A stretch of 64,000 nt of DNA from assembly GCA_030530775.1 (NCBI GenBank), contig JAUMUG010000004.1, positions 62,001 to 126,000 of the forward strand, in the 5' to 3' direction. The notes under the pieces were generated by a model, which was not told where the DNA came from, did not search any database, and saw only the letters and a program-made list of their open reading frames with translations. This document shows positions 49,489 to 57,663 of the stretch, one piece after another; the stretch's first letter is position 1; every line of letters starts with the position of its first letter. The translations under genes were made by a program, and so were the position numbers. This DNA comes from Lautropia sp. GTDB lineage: Bacteria > Pseudomonadota > Gammaproteobacteria > Burkholderiales > Burkholderiaceae_E.

Positions 49489-49683
49489 TCACCATACCCT
49501 AAACCCCATTGAAACGCCGGTCGTGGCACCAGAACTGCCGCTTGAAGCAATCGGACGGCCAAGAAGCCGGTTGTAGGATCGGATACACGACGAATCCCAG
49601 ATTTGGAGATTTGCCATTGAAGTGGCCGGGCCCGAGAGCGACCGAGCCCAAGAACGAAACGAGCCCGATTGGCTGATGGTCAT
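49489..49683 (-). CDS. Possible 64-residue small protein between fliO and fliP
   Basis: An open frame starts with ATG overlapping the fliO stop (ATGA) and ends with TGA overlapping the upstream fliP ATG at 49495. The product is Ser/Gly-rich with no membrane segment (starts [15 protein letters not shown], ends GFRVW) and matches nothing I know. Coupling at both ends is the only support; it could be chance, with the stretch being plain spacer. Confidence 0.3.
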   Translation of the reverse strand: MTISQSGSFRSWARSLSGPATSMANLQIWDSSCIRSYNRLLGRPIASSGSSGATTGVSMGFRVW

Positions 49684-50003
49684 GGATTCTTCCGACTCTG
49701 AAGCCGACTCAGCAATTCATCGAAACCGCGTTGCTGACCCACCTGCGGAAACACCACCGACTCATCCAGCTCCGTCAACAATGTGATCGACTGCCCCGTG
49801 ATCCCCAACAACAGCTTCCGTTCACCCACCGTCACCACAGCCACCCGCTCATGCGGACCCAGCGTCAGCGAAGCAGCCACCTTCAACGGACCATGACCGG
49901 CGCCAGCCGGCAGCTGCGAAACTCGTTTTACCAGCCATAGCACCAGCGGGATCGAAACGATCACCGCCAGCAGAACCAAAAAAGACGAAAGCGCGGCACT
50001 CAT
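49680..50003 (-). CDS. fliO: Flagellar protein FliO
   Basis: 107 residues from ATG 50003; a TTG at 50021 overlapping the fliN stop (TTGA) would add six. One membrane segment (SSFLVLLAVIVSIPLVLWLVKRV) is followed by a small cytosolic domain with KVAASLTLGPHERVAVVTVGERKLLLGITGQSITLLTEL, the typical FliO pattern. It helps FliP assemble into the export gate. Located in the canonical fliN-O-P order. Confidence 0.92.
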   Translation of the reverse strand: MSAALSSFLVLLAVIVSIPLVLWLVKRVSQLPAGAGHGPLKVAASLTLGPHERVAVVTVGERKLLLGITGQSITLLTELDESVVFPQVGQQRGFDELLSRLQSRKNP

Positions 50004-50017
50004 GGGAAAAAATGAAA

Positions 50018-50443
50018 TCAACCGCGATTCAGACGACGCATACGTTCGGCCGGTGTCACGATATCCGTCAGACGGATGCCGAATCGGTCGTTGACCACCA
50101 CCACTTCACCCTGCGCAATCAAATAACCGTTGATCAGTACGTCCATCGGCGCACCAGCCTGCGTTTCCAGCTCCACCACCGAGCCTTGCGCCAGCTGAAG
50201 CACATTCTTGATCGACGTTCGTGTACGGCCGATCTCCACCGAAAGTTGAACCGGAATATCCAGAATGCGCTCGATGTCCTGAGCACCGATGTCGTCGCTT
50301 TGTTTCAGCTTCTCCATCACATTCGGAATGTTCTTCGCCACGTTCGGGTCCACCGGGGCCGAACCAATGGCGTTGGCATCCATGCTCGGCATCGTTGCTT
50401 CCGAGTCCTGGGCGTTTGGGTTCAAAGTCGTCTGGTCTGACAT
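50018..50443 (-). CDS. fliN: Flagellar motor switch protein FliN
   Basis: 141 residues from ATG 50443. The C-terminal SpoA domain is clear: ILDIPVQLSVEIGRTRTSIKNVLQLAQGSVVELETQAGAPMDVLINGYLIAQGEVVVVNDRFGIRLTDI. The N-terminal 60 residues are Asp/Asn/Pro-rich and variable. FliN forms the bottom of the C-ring and binds FliH and CheY. The start lies 2 bases past the fliM stop, so translation is coupled. Confidence 0.97.
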   Translation of the reverse strand: MSDQTTLNPNAQDSEATMPSMDANAIGSAPVDPNVAKNIPNVMEKLKQSDDIGAQDIERILDIPVQLSVEIGRTRTSIKNVLQLAQGSVVELETQAGAPMDVLINGYLIAQGEVVVVNDRFGIRLTDIVTPAERMRRLNRG

Positions 50444-50445
50444 GA

Positions 50446-51612
50446 TCAACCCTGCTGAATATCAGTATAAGAATGGACCGTATCGATACGTACCGCGTAC
50501 CGACCGTTGTGTTCGCCATAGCGTCCGCTGAAGATAGGCACTTGACCAATTTTCAGGACCGCATCCGGCCCTGGCTCGATCTCGATCACATCTCCTTGCC
50601 GCAGATTCATTAGATCGCCCAACGTCAGCGTGGCTGTGGTCAGCTGCGCGACCAGTTCCACATTGGCGGGTCGGATTTCTTTCGACATCTGCTCGACCCA
50701 GTTGCGTTCGCTGGGCGCCCCTTGCGTGTGCAGCGGCGAGCACAGAATGTCGCGGATCGGTTCCAGCACGGTGTATGGAATACAGACGTGAATCGAACCC
50801 GATTGATCGTTGAACTGCAGTGTGAAGGTGGTGCTGACCACCATCTCGGTCGGAATGGCGATGTTCGCGAACTGCGGCTGCGTCTCGGAACGGTTGAAGA
50901 CCATCTCGAAGGGATGAATCCCTTCCCAGGCACGCGCATACTCGGTGCGGCACAATTCGATGATTTTCTTGATCAACCGCTGTTCGGTGATAGAAAATTC
51001 ACGCCCTTCGTTTTGACGGGTTGGACGGCCGGTACCACCGAACATCAGGTCGACCACCGTGCTGACCAGCGCACCATCCAGCACCAGCAGTGCACTGCCC
51101 GACAGCGGGCGGGTCTGCATGATGTTGATACTGCTGGGTGCCTTGATCTGACGCACGAAATCGGCATAGCGGCCCACCACCGGCGTATCATGCCCGATTT
51201 CGGGATTACGGCGCATGAAGCCGAACATCGCCAGACCGAAGCTGCGCGCAAAGCGCTCGTGGATCAACTCCAGAGCCGGCATCCGCCCCAGCACGATCCG
51301 CTCCTGGCGGGTCAGATCATAGGGTTGTGGTTCACCGGGGGCAGGGTCGTGTCCAACCGGCGGCATCGAAGGTGCAGCTTTCGTGCCATGATCATCGTCA
51401 GCGGACGAAGCGTGGGCGGGTCCGTCTGAGCCGTCAACCGCCAGCTGCTCGCCGGCCTCCGAATCGGCGGATACAGACTCGGAAGCGTCGTCGGCTGTCA
51501 CACCTGTGCCTTCATCGGCATTGGCAGCATCGTCGGAAGCATTGGCCGCGCCGCCCTCGCTCTCATCGAGCAGCGCATCGATTTCATCCTGAGACAGATA
51601 CTGCTCGCTCAT
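50446..51612 (-). CDS. fliM: Flagellar motor switch protein FliM with long acidic linker
   Basis: 388 residues from ATG 51612 (a GTG at 51618 overlaps the fliL stop). The N-terminal CheY-P-binding peptide LSQDEIDALLDE is present. A linker of about 75 residues, rich in Asp, Ala, Ser and Glu, follows before LTRQERIVLGRMPALELIHERFARSF, the middle domain with the GGT motif (FGGTGRPT). The C-terminal SpoA domain ends LKIGQVPIFSGRYGEHNGRYAVRI. FliM connects FliG to FliN in the rotor. The linker is about twice the length seen in E. coli. Confidence 0.97.
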   Translation of the reverse strand: MSEQYLSQDEIDALLDESEGGAANASDDAANADEGTGVTADDASESVSADSEAGEQLAVDGSDGPAHASSADDDHGTKAAPSMPPVGHDPAPGEPQPYDLTRQERIVLGRMPALELIHERFARSFGLAMFGFMRRNPEIGHDTPVVGRYADFVRQIKAPSSINIMQTRPLSGSALLVLDGALVSTVVDLMFGGTGRPTRQNEGREFSITEQRLIKKIIELCRTEYARAWEGIHPFEMVFNRSETQPQFANIAIPTEMVVSTTFTLQFNDQSGSIHVCIPYTVLEPIRDILCSPLHTQGAPSERNWVEQMSKEIRPANVELVAQLTTATLTLGDLMNLRQGDVIEIEPGPDAVLKIGQVPIFSGRYGEHNGRYAVRIDTVHSYTDIQQG

Positions 51613-51614
51613 GT

Positions 51615-52172
51615 TCACTGCACCAGAAGCTGATTGAAATGGACTGCCACCACCGGGCTGGGCGGGGGCGTTCTGGTGGTGCGCACGCGGGTGCTACGGT
51701 TGCCGGCCTTGTCCTCGGTTTCCGAGGTGGCGGGTGGTTCTTCCCATCCCAGCGCATGGGCCGTTCGCAACGAAATTTCCTGTGCCAGCGACTGCTTGCC
51801 GTCCAGGCTCAGAATCTGTTTCGAACTCTGTGATGACAGAAGAAACAGCAGTTCATTGCGCACCGCCGGCAGGAATTTCTTCAGATCGTCGGCAGCATTC
51901 TGATTGAGCATCTCCAGCACGATCGTCATCTGCGCCATGCGTTCACCACCTTCATCGGCCAGATTCACCGTGAATGGATCGAGATTGACGAAGATCGGCG
52001 CCGGGGCAGGGGCGTACTTTTTCTGTTGCTCCGCCTCGGGGTCAGGTGCCGGTTTCAGAAAGAACCAGCCGGCACCGCCACCGCCTGCCAGTACGGCAGC
52101 CAGGATGCCGATCAGTAGACCTTTACCTTTTTTCTTGCCTTCTTGGGCTTGGTTGTCAGCGTTGTCTGCCAT
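51615..52172 (-). CDS. fliL: Flagellar basal body-associated protein FliL
   Basis: 185 residues. A lysine-rich cytosolic tip (EGKKKGKG) precedes one membrane segment (LLIGILAAVLAGGGGAGWFFL) and the periplasmic domain with FVNLDPFTVNLADEGGERMAQMTIVLEM. FliL surrounds the stator units and supports torque. The C-terminal 35 residues (TSETEDKAGNRSTRVRTTR, then prolines) form an odd Arg/Thr-rich insert before the terminal VAVHFNQLLVQ. First gene of the fliL-R run, separated from fliK by about 150 bases. Confidence 0.95.
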   Translation of the reverse strand: MADNADNQAQEGKKKGKGLLIGILAAVLAGGGGAGWFFLKPAPDPEAEQQKKYAPAPAPIFVNLDPFTVNLADEGGERMAQMTIVLEMLNQNAADDLKKFLPAVRNELLFLLSSQSSKQILSLDGKQSLAQEISLRTAHALGWEEPPATSETEDKAGNRSTRVRTTRTPPPSPVVAVHFNQLLVQ

Positions 52173-52289
52173 AACTGCTCGGGGGTTACAAACAATGAGA
52201 TAGCTGACATTTTCAGTCCCTGAAGGCCGTTGTGGTCCAACGAGGAGTGTCTTCTTTACCCTTTATTTCGGGTGCGCCGATGAACGGCA

Positions 52290-52312
52290 AAGGCCGGCAT
52301 CGTGCCGGCCTT
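52290..52312 (-). terminator. Hairpin between fliK and fliL
   Basis: AAGGCCGGCA (52290-52299) pairs with TGCCGGCCTT (52303-52312) around a TCG loop, 9 bases after the fliK stop. On the minus strand it is followed only by TGCCGTTC, so termination may be partial and fliL may also be read from upstream. Confidence 0.6.
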
Positions 52313-52321
52313 CGAAGGAGA

Positions 52322-53917
52322 TCAGGCGAACAGGTCGACGCGACGGTTGCCTGTGGTGAAGGTCGGACGCGGGGCGCCGCCCGCCGGGCCGGTATCGTCC
52401 GCCGGTCGGCCGGCCGTCACGCCTGGAGCGCGATGTGTGCTCGGCTGTCCGTTGCCGCCGTGGCCGCCGGAAGGTTGGCCATCGCCCTGACCAGAGGCGG
52501 TCGTCGATTGTTGCATTCCTGAAGAAAATTCCTGGCCCGGTTGACGGTTCTGCGCAAATGCCGGGTTCTGGCCATTGTCCATCCGGTATTCGCTCAGGCG
52601 AATGCCTTGATCCGAGAGCAGTTGGCGCAGCTGCGAAATCGAGGATTCGATGGCACTGCGTGTGGCGGCGTGAGCGGCCGAGATGTCCAGCTGTGCATCG
52701 TCGGCCGACAGGGAAAGACGGATGCGGATCGGACCGAGTTCGGCCGGATTCAGGCGGATCTCGGCGCGATCCTGGCCTTGCACGACCAGACTTGCCACCT
52801 GTCGGGCAAACTGTTCCTTGAATTCCGGCGTGTTGATGGCGCTGTCGATCCGGCTGCCGAGCAGAGGACTGCCATCGGCGCGCACCGGTGAATGGCCGCT
52901 GTTGACCGGGGAGGCCACCCCAACACCTGGTGCGGCCAGGTCGGTGTGGCCCACGCTGCTGATCGACGTGATGTCCGTACCCGCATTGACCCGAGCGGCT
53001 GTGGTACTGCTGGCCATCGTGGTAGGCAGGGCAGTGTCGCTCGACGTACTTGCCTGCGTGGTCGCCCGTGCCGTCAACGATTGAACCGCAGCGTTGCCGG
53101 AGCGGTTCCGGTTGCCGTCCTGCCCATTGTTCTGGTGGCCCGATGATTCCCGTCGTGCCGCCATGCTTCTTTGCTCTGCGGGTGCGCTTTCGGTTTTGGC
53201 CACAAGGGGGTCTGCATCGACCGTGTTCCGAGCCTGCTCAGCACCGGGGGCCGAACGGTCGGGTCGTGCGGCGCTCGCCGATGCCACGCTTTTTGCAGCA
53301 GTGGCTTCGTCTGCCACCGCTTCGTCCGGGCTGTCCGTTGCTGCCCGGGTCGTGGTGCTCATGTCGTCGGAGCCGGCCGAGCTGGCCTTATGGTCGGCGC
53401 TCGCTTTCGTGGCACCGGCCGCAGAAGCCCCCGTTTGCAGACCCGAACCGGATGCGCCGGCTTGCGCTGCTGTTGCGGTTTCGATGGTTTCGCCGGCTGC
53501 GCGTCCAAGAGCGGTGCCGCGCTCCGTTTTCATATCATCACGCGATGCCTGCTGTGCGTCTCGGGTTCGTTCCGGAGTTCGGTTCTGCGTGCGCTGGACC
53601 GATTCCGCGTCGGAACCGTTCTGAACCCGTCGGTGCTGATCACGACGGGCATCGATGCCTGGTGATGCCTGTAAGTCTTGCTCGCGGGGTTGCTGACTTT
53701 TGCGCGCTTTGTCCAGACGTGTCTGTTCGTCGCGACGGGCCAGCGCGCTGCGCGCCATTTCCTCGAAATTACCGGGTTTCAGGTCCGCGATCAGCGCCTT
53801 GAAATCCAATCCGCTCAGACCCTGCATCTGATCGGTACGAACTCGGGTTGCAAGCCTGGACGACGGATTGCCTGTCGACGACGTGTTTGCTGTGTTGACG
53901 TTTGAACCTGTTTTCAT
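52322..53917 (-). CDS. fliK: Flagellar hook-length control protein FliK
   Basis: 531 residues. The first 350 are low-complexity (Ser, Ala, Thr, Asp, Gln, Arg) as expected for the secreted ruler. The C-terminal switch domain is conserved: ALNTPEFKEQFARQVASLVVQGQDRAEIRLNPAELGPIRIRLSLSADDAQLDISAAHAATRSAIESSISQLRQLLSDQGIRLSEYRM matches the FliK substrate-specificity region. A Gly/Gln-rich tail follows. It measures hook length and flips the export gate to filament substrates. It starts 29 bases after fliJ. Confidence 0.93.
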   Translation of the reverse strand: MKTGSNVNTANTSSTGNPSSRLATRVRTDQMQGLSGLDFKALIADLKPGNFEEMARSALARRDEQTRLDKARKSQQPREQDLQASPGIDARRDQHRRVQNGSDAESVQRTQNRTPERTRDAQQASRDDMKTERGTALGRAAGETIETATAAQAGASGSGLQTGASAAGATKASADHKASSAGSDDMSTTTRAATDSPDEAVADEATAAKSVASASAARPDRSAPGAEQARNTVDADPLVAKTESAPAEQRSMAARRESSGHQNNGQDGNRNRSGNAAVQSLTARATTQASTSSDTALPTTMASSTTAARVNAGTDITSISSVGHTDLAAPGVGVASPVNSGHSPVRADGSPLLGSRIDSAINTPEFKEQFARQVASLVVQGQDRAEIRLNPAELGPIRIRLSLSADDAQLDISAAHAATRSAIESSISQLRQLLSDQGIRLSEYRMDNGQNPAFAQNRQPGQEFSSGMQQSTTASGQGDGQPSGGHGGNGQPSTHRAPGVTAGRPADDTGPAGGAPRPTFTTGNRRVDLFA

Positions 53918-53946
53918 TGCATCATGCCGTCATGTTTGAAATCGGG

Positions 53947-54402
53947 TTACGAATCAGAGTCCGATGCCTGAATTCGCTGCAGGTGCCGGATGGCGGCCAA
54001 TTCGTCGGTGGCCAACCTTTCCTGTCGTTTTGCCCATGCAGCGGCACGCTGTGCACGCTGATGCACGATCATTTCCACCGCTTTCAGTTTCTTCTGCTTG
54101 CCCAGCAAATCCATCCTCCGCTGCTCGACACGGTCGATGGCTTGTTGTACATACAACCGTTGCTGCTCGATCGCTTGTTCGATCGTGCCGGCAAAATGCG
54201 TGTCCATACGCAGCGCTGCCACCCGGCGGCTGCTGTCGGCCGAAAGGCGGCGACGCTGTCGTTGTTCCGCACGATAATCGTCAAGCGTCTGCAAGGTGTT
54301 GCGCATGGCGCTCAGATGCTGCTGCGCCTGCTGCAGCTCGGCGGCTGCTTCATCGCGTAGCCTTTTGTAGTTTTCAATGGCCAGATCCAGTGCTTGTTTC
54401 AT
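53947..54402 (-). CDS. fliJ: Flagellar export chaperone FliJ
   Basis: 151 residues, nearly all heptad-like helix (LAIENYKRLRDEAAAELQQAQQHLSAMRNTLQTLDDYRAEQ; VEQRRMDLLGKQKKLKAVEMIVHQRAQRAAAWAKRQER). This is the two-helix coiled coil of FliJ, the gamma-like stalk of the FliI ATPase that engages FlhA. The ATG overlaps the fliI stop (ATGA). Sequence identity in this family is low, so position in the operon supports the call. Confidence 0.92.
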   Translation of the reverse strand: MKQALDLAIENYKRLRDEAAAELQQAQQHLSAMRNTLQTLDDYRAEQRQRRRLSADSSRRVAALRMDTHFAGTIEQAIEQQRLYVQQAIDRVEQRRMDLLGKQKKLKAVEMIVHQRAQRAAAWAKRQERLATDELAAIRHLQRIQASDSDS

Positions 54403-55829
54403 GCGCGGCCAACCTCTTCACCTTGCCGGTGAACGCCACCTTGCAGCAAATCTCTCATGCGTTGTACCGTCACTGGTAGTGGCGTCGGGTCATCCACCTC
54501 TTGACACAGGAAGGTTTCGATCGCTGGCAGCAGTTCGATCGCACGATCGATTTTCGGGTCCGCGCCCGGCGAATAGGCGCCGATCGTGATCAGTTCGCGG
54601 CTGCGCTGATAGGCAGACCACAGCGACTTCAGCTCGCGCGCCAGCTTCTGCTGCTCCGGTTCGGTCACGGCCGTCATCACCCGGGAGATCGATTGTTCGA
54701 TATCGATGGCTGGGTAGTGGCCGGCATCGGCCAGTGCTCGCGTCAGTACGATGTGCCCATCCAGAAAGGATCGGGTCGAGTCGGCCACTGGATCGTTCTG
54801 GTCGTCGCCTTCGGCCAGCACCGTGTAGAAGGCGGTGATCGAACCCATGCCGGCGGCACCCATGCCGGTTCGTTCCAGCAGCGCAGGCAACCGGGCAAAT
54901 ACCGAAGGCGGATAGCCTTTGGTGGCGGGCGATTCGCCGATCGACAGCGCAATTTCGCGGGCTGCCATCGCATAGCGGGTCAGCGAGTCCATCAACAGCA
55001 ACACCTGTTTGCCCCGATCCCGGAAATACTCGGCAATGGCGGTGGCGTAGCTGGCCCCTTGCATCCGTGCTATCGGCGGTGTATCGGACGGCGCAGCCAC
55101 GATGACGGTGCGGCTTCGGTCGGCATCGCCCAGAATGTCTTCGAGAAATTCTTTGATCTCACGACCGCGCTCGCCGATCAGCCCGACCACGATGACATCG
55201 GCATTGGTGTAGCGTGCCATCATGCCCAGCAGTACACTCTTGCCCAGGCCTGCGCCGGCAAACAGACCGATGCGCTGGCCACGGCCGATGGTCAGCAGCC
55301 CATTGATGGCCCGCACACCGGTGTCCAGCGGTTTGCGGATCGGTTCGCGTTCCATCGCACTGATGGGCCGGCCATGAATCGGACGGCTTTCGACCTCGTC
55401 GAGCGGTCCCAGATGGTCCATCGGAACGCCATGCGCATCCACCACCCGGCCCAGCAGGCCGCGGCCGATCGGCAGATGGCGCATCTGATCTGAAGCACGT
55501 CGCCATGGATGGCTGTGCACCGTCAGCGAAGGGCGCTTGACGGCTGGCTCGAAAGGGCAGACACGGGTGTCGGGCGACAGGCCACTGGTGTCGGCCGAAG
55601 GCATCAAAAAGGTGTGGCCATTGGCAAAGCCCACCACTTCGGCCTCGACGTACTCACCGCCGGGCTGCATCAGTTGGCACAGCGATCCCACCGGCAGGCG
55701 CAGACCCGCGGCTTCGACCAGCATGCCGGACACCTTCACCAGTCGGCCTTCGCTGGCCACCGGCTGTAGATGTGAAGCCAGCACATGACAGTTGTCCAGA
55801 AAACCGGAGAGCTGCTCAGCGAGATTCAT
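54399..55829 (-). CDS. fliI: Flagellum-specific ATPase FliI
   Basis: 476 residues. The F1-beta-like core shows Walker A GAGLGKS (192-198), VVGLIGERGREIKEFLED, Walker B VLLLMDSLTRYAMAAREIALSIGE, and GYPPSVFARLPALLERTG. It energises unfolding and export of flagellar proteins with FliH and FliJ. The N-terminal 20 residues are the FliH-interaction region. It overlaps fliJ by four bases and starts 15 bases after fliH. Confidence 0.97.
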   Translation of the reverse strand: MNLAEQLSGFLDNCHVLASHLQPVASEGRLVKVSGMLVEAAGLRLPVGSLCQLMQPGGEYVEAEVVGFANGHTFLMPSADTSGLSPDTRVCPFEPAVKRPSLTVHSHPWRRASDQMRHLPIGRGLLGRVVDAHGVPMDHLGPLDEVESRPIHGRPISAMEREPIRKPLDTGVRAINGLLTIGRGQRIGLFAGAGLGKSVLLGMMARYTNADVIVVGLIGERGREIKEFLEDILGDADRSRTVIVAAPSDTPPIARMQGASYATAIAEYFRDRGKQVLLLMDSLTRYAMAAREIALSIGESPATKGYPPSVFARLPALLERTGMGAAGMGSITAFYTVLAEGDDQNDPVADSTRSFLDGHIVLTRALADAGHYPAIDIEQSISRVMTAVTEPEQQKLARELKSLWSAYQRSRELITIGAYSPGADPKIDRAIELLPAIETFLCQEVDDPTPLPVTVQRMRDLLQGGVHRQGEEVGRA

Positions 55830-55844
55830 CTCAATCCCCAGCCG

Positions 55845-56672
55845 TCAACTTTCATTCGATGAGTCATCCGCATTGCCATCCGAACCGGATGAAAGCTCGG
55901 GGGCGGAGGCAAGGGCCATGTTTTCGGCCTCGGTCGCGTAGCGAGACGCCGCCATCTGATTCGTGGACGGATAGTCTTTGACACTTTCGATCTTCGTGCA
56001 AGCCGCTGCTGCCCGTATGCCCATGCCCGCGTAGGCGCGCTCGATACGCGTCTGCAGGCTGGCATCCACCGTCATCGTGCCGGCATCCAGCCTGCAACCG
56101 CCAGGGCTCATCGTCGGGTTGCCCAGCACCTTGACCGTCAGCTCCGGGTGGTGCAGGTCCAGCCACTGTCTGGCGGTTTCCACGTCATCCGGATGCACCA
56201 TCACGTCCAGTGCACGATATTGCCGGCCCAGTTGCTGCAGCGCATCGTTCAGCACACCGCTGATGCTGTCCGGCACGGAGTGCAGGTGCTGGCAGGCAAT
56301 CTGTTGGCCGAACTGCAGGGCCAGGGCCAGCACGCGCTCGGCCAGCTGGTCTTCGAGCACATGCACGCCTTGCTCGAAGTTCTTCAACAGCGCATTGCAA
56401 CGGCCGCGCGCATCCATGCCGATTCGCTCGAGTTCGGCTTGCAACTCGGCTTTGGCTTCGGCCAGACCGGCTTCGCGCCCGTTCTGCCAGGCTGATTCGA
56501 TCTGCCGAGCAAGTGCTTTTTCGGCCACTTCGGCCGCAGCGCGCTTTTCACGCTCGGCCGGGCTCGGGCTGTTCAACGATTGAATGCCTGCTGGCTGCCA
56601 GGTATCTTGTCGGCTGATTCGGGCAGGGCGGGCCGCAGGATTGGCGGTGGACGCCGGATCAGACCATGGCAT
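55845..56672 (-). CDS. fliH: Flagellar assembly protein FliH
   Basis: 275 residues. The coiled-coil stretch EKRAAAEVAEKALARQIESAWQNGREAGLAEAKAELQAELERI contains the AxxxG-type repeats expected of FliH, followed by the globular C-terminal domain (LEDQLAERVLALALQFGQQIACQHL, VMVHPDDVETARQWL, SPGGCRLDAGTMTVDASLQTRIERA). It links FliI to FliN at the C-ring. The last 45 residues are a Ser/Asp/Glu-rich extension not usual in the family. The start codon lies inside the 3' end of fliG (14-base overlap). Confidence 0.93.
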   Translation of the reverse strand: MPWSDPASTANPAARPARISRQDTWQPAGIQSLNSPSPAEREKRAAAEVAEKALARQIESAWQNGREAGLAEAKAELQAELERIGMDARGRCNALLKNFEQGVHVLEDQLAERVLALALQFGQQIACQHLHSVPDSISGVLNDALQQLGRQYRALDVMVHPDDVETARQWLDLHHPELTVKVLGNPTMSPGGCRLDAGTMTVDASLQTRIERAYAGMGIRAAAACTKIESVKDYPSTNQMAASRYATEAENMALASAPELSSGSDGNADDSSNES

Positions 56673-57663
56673 CGCCGCCTCCGGTGCTGACGGCGATGGT
56701 GCCTTCTTCGGCCATCCGTCTGACCGTCTTCAGAATTTCCTTTTGCTGCGCTTCCACTTCCGACAGCCGTACTGGCCCCCTTGATTCCAAATCCTCCTTC
56801 AGGGATTCCGCCGCGCGTGATGACATGTTCTTGAAAATCTTTTCACGTAGCGCGGGTTCCGCACCTTTCAGTGCGATGATCAACTGATCGTTCTGGATCT
56901 CACGCAGCACCGTCTGCATGGCCCGGTCGTCCAGATTCACCAGATCATCGAAGGTGAACATCTGGTCTTCGATTTCCTGGGCCAGATCGGGGTTTTCGGT
57001 GCGGAGGCTTTCCAGCAGCGGCACTTCTTCGCCGCCACCCAGAAAGTTCAGAATCTCGGCCGCAGCCTTGCTGCCGCCCAGGCTGGCTCGCTTGATGCGA
57101 TCGCCGCCGGTCAGCACACGGGAGAGGGCTTCATTCAATTCGTTCAGCGCACTTGGCTGAATGCTGTCCAGCGTGGCGATGCGCAGCATCACGTCGGCAC
57201 GCAGGTCGGCGCTCAGCTGCTGAAGAATGTCCGAGGCATGATCGCGTTCCAGGTGTACCAGAATCGAGGCGATGATCTGCGGATGCTCGTGTCGGATCAG
57301 CTCGGCCACCGAGGAAGCATCCATCCAGCGTAGGCTTTCGATGCCCGAGACATCGCTGCCTTGCAGAATGCGTTCGATCAACATGCCGGCCTTGTCATCG
57401 CCCAGCGCACGGCGCAGCACATCGCGCACATAGGCGTTGGGGTCGTGAACCAGCGTGCTCTGCTGCGACGCCTGCTGATGGAATCGCTCCAGCACCGCGT
57501 TGATGTGATCCTTGGTGGTGTACTGTGTTTTGGCCATGACTTCACCCAGACCCTGAACTTCCTTCGGGGTCAGGTGCTTGAATACTTCGGCGGCTGTTTC
57601 CTCGCCCAGAGCCAACAGCAGCACTGCGGCATCACGGGTGCCGGCTTCATCAAAACCACTCAT
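56659..57663 (-). CDS. fliG: Flagellar motor switch protein FliG
   Basis: 334 residues, full length. N-terminal AAVLLLALGEETAAEVFKHLTPKEVQGLGEVMA, middle-domain EHPQIIASILVHLERDHASDILQQLSADLRADVMLRIATLDSIQPSALNEL with the EHPQ motif, and the C-terminal torque helix region FTFDDLVNLDDRAMQTVLREIQNDQLIIALKGAEPALREKIFKNMSSRAAESLKEDLESRGP. The charged residues that meet the stator lie there. ATG overlaps the fliF stop (ATGA). Confidence 0.98.
   Translation of the reverse strand: MSGFDEAGTRDAAVLLLALGEETAAEVFKHLTPKEVQGLGEVMAKTQYTTKDHINAVLERFHQQASQQSTLVHDPNAYVRDVLRRALGDDKAGMLIERILQGSDVSGIESLRWMDASSVAELIRHEHPQIIASILVHLERDHASDILQQLSADLRADVMLRIATLDSIQPSALNELNEALSRVLTGGDRIKRASLGGSKAAAEILNFLGGGEEVPLLESLRTENPDLAQEIEDQMFTFDDLVNLDDRAMQTVLREIQNDQLIIALKGAEPALREKIFKNMSSRAAESLKEDLESRGPVRLSEVEAQQKEILKTVRRMAEEGTIAVSTGGGDAMV

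Noticed and set aside
52173-52270. AAATA motif upstream of fliL as a second FlhDC site
   Set aside because: The CCCGAAATA half-site is present but no partner TATTT lies at the required distance.
53050-53802. Plus-strand frames opposite fliK
   Set aside because: fliK low-complexity coding leaves open mirror frames; no ribosome site or known protein.
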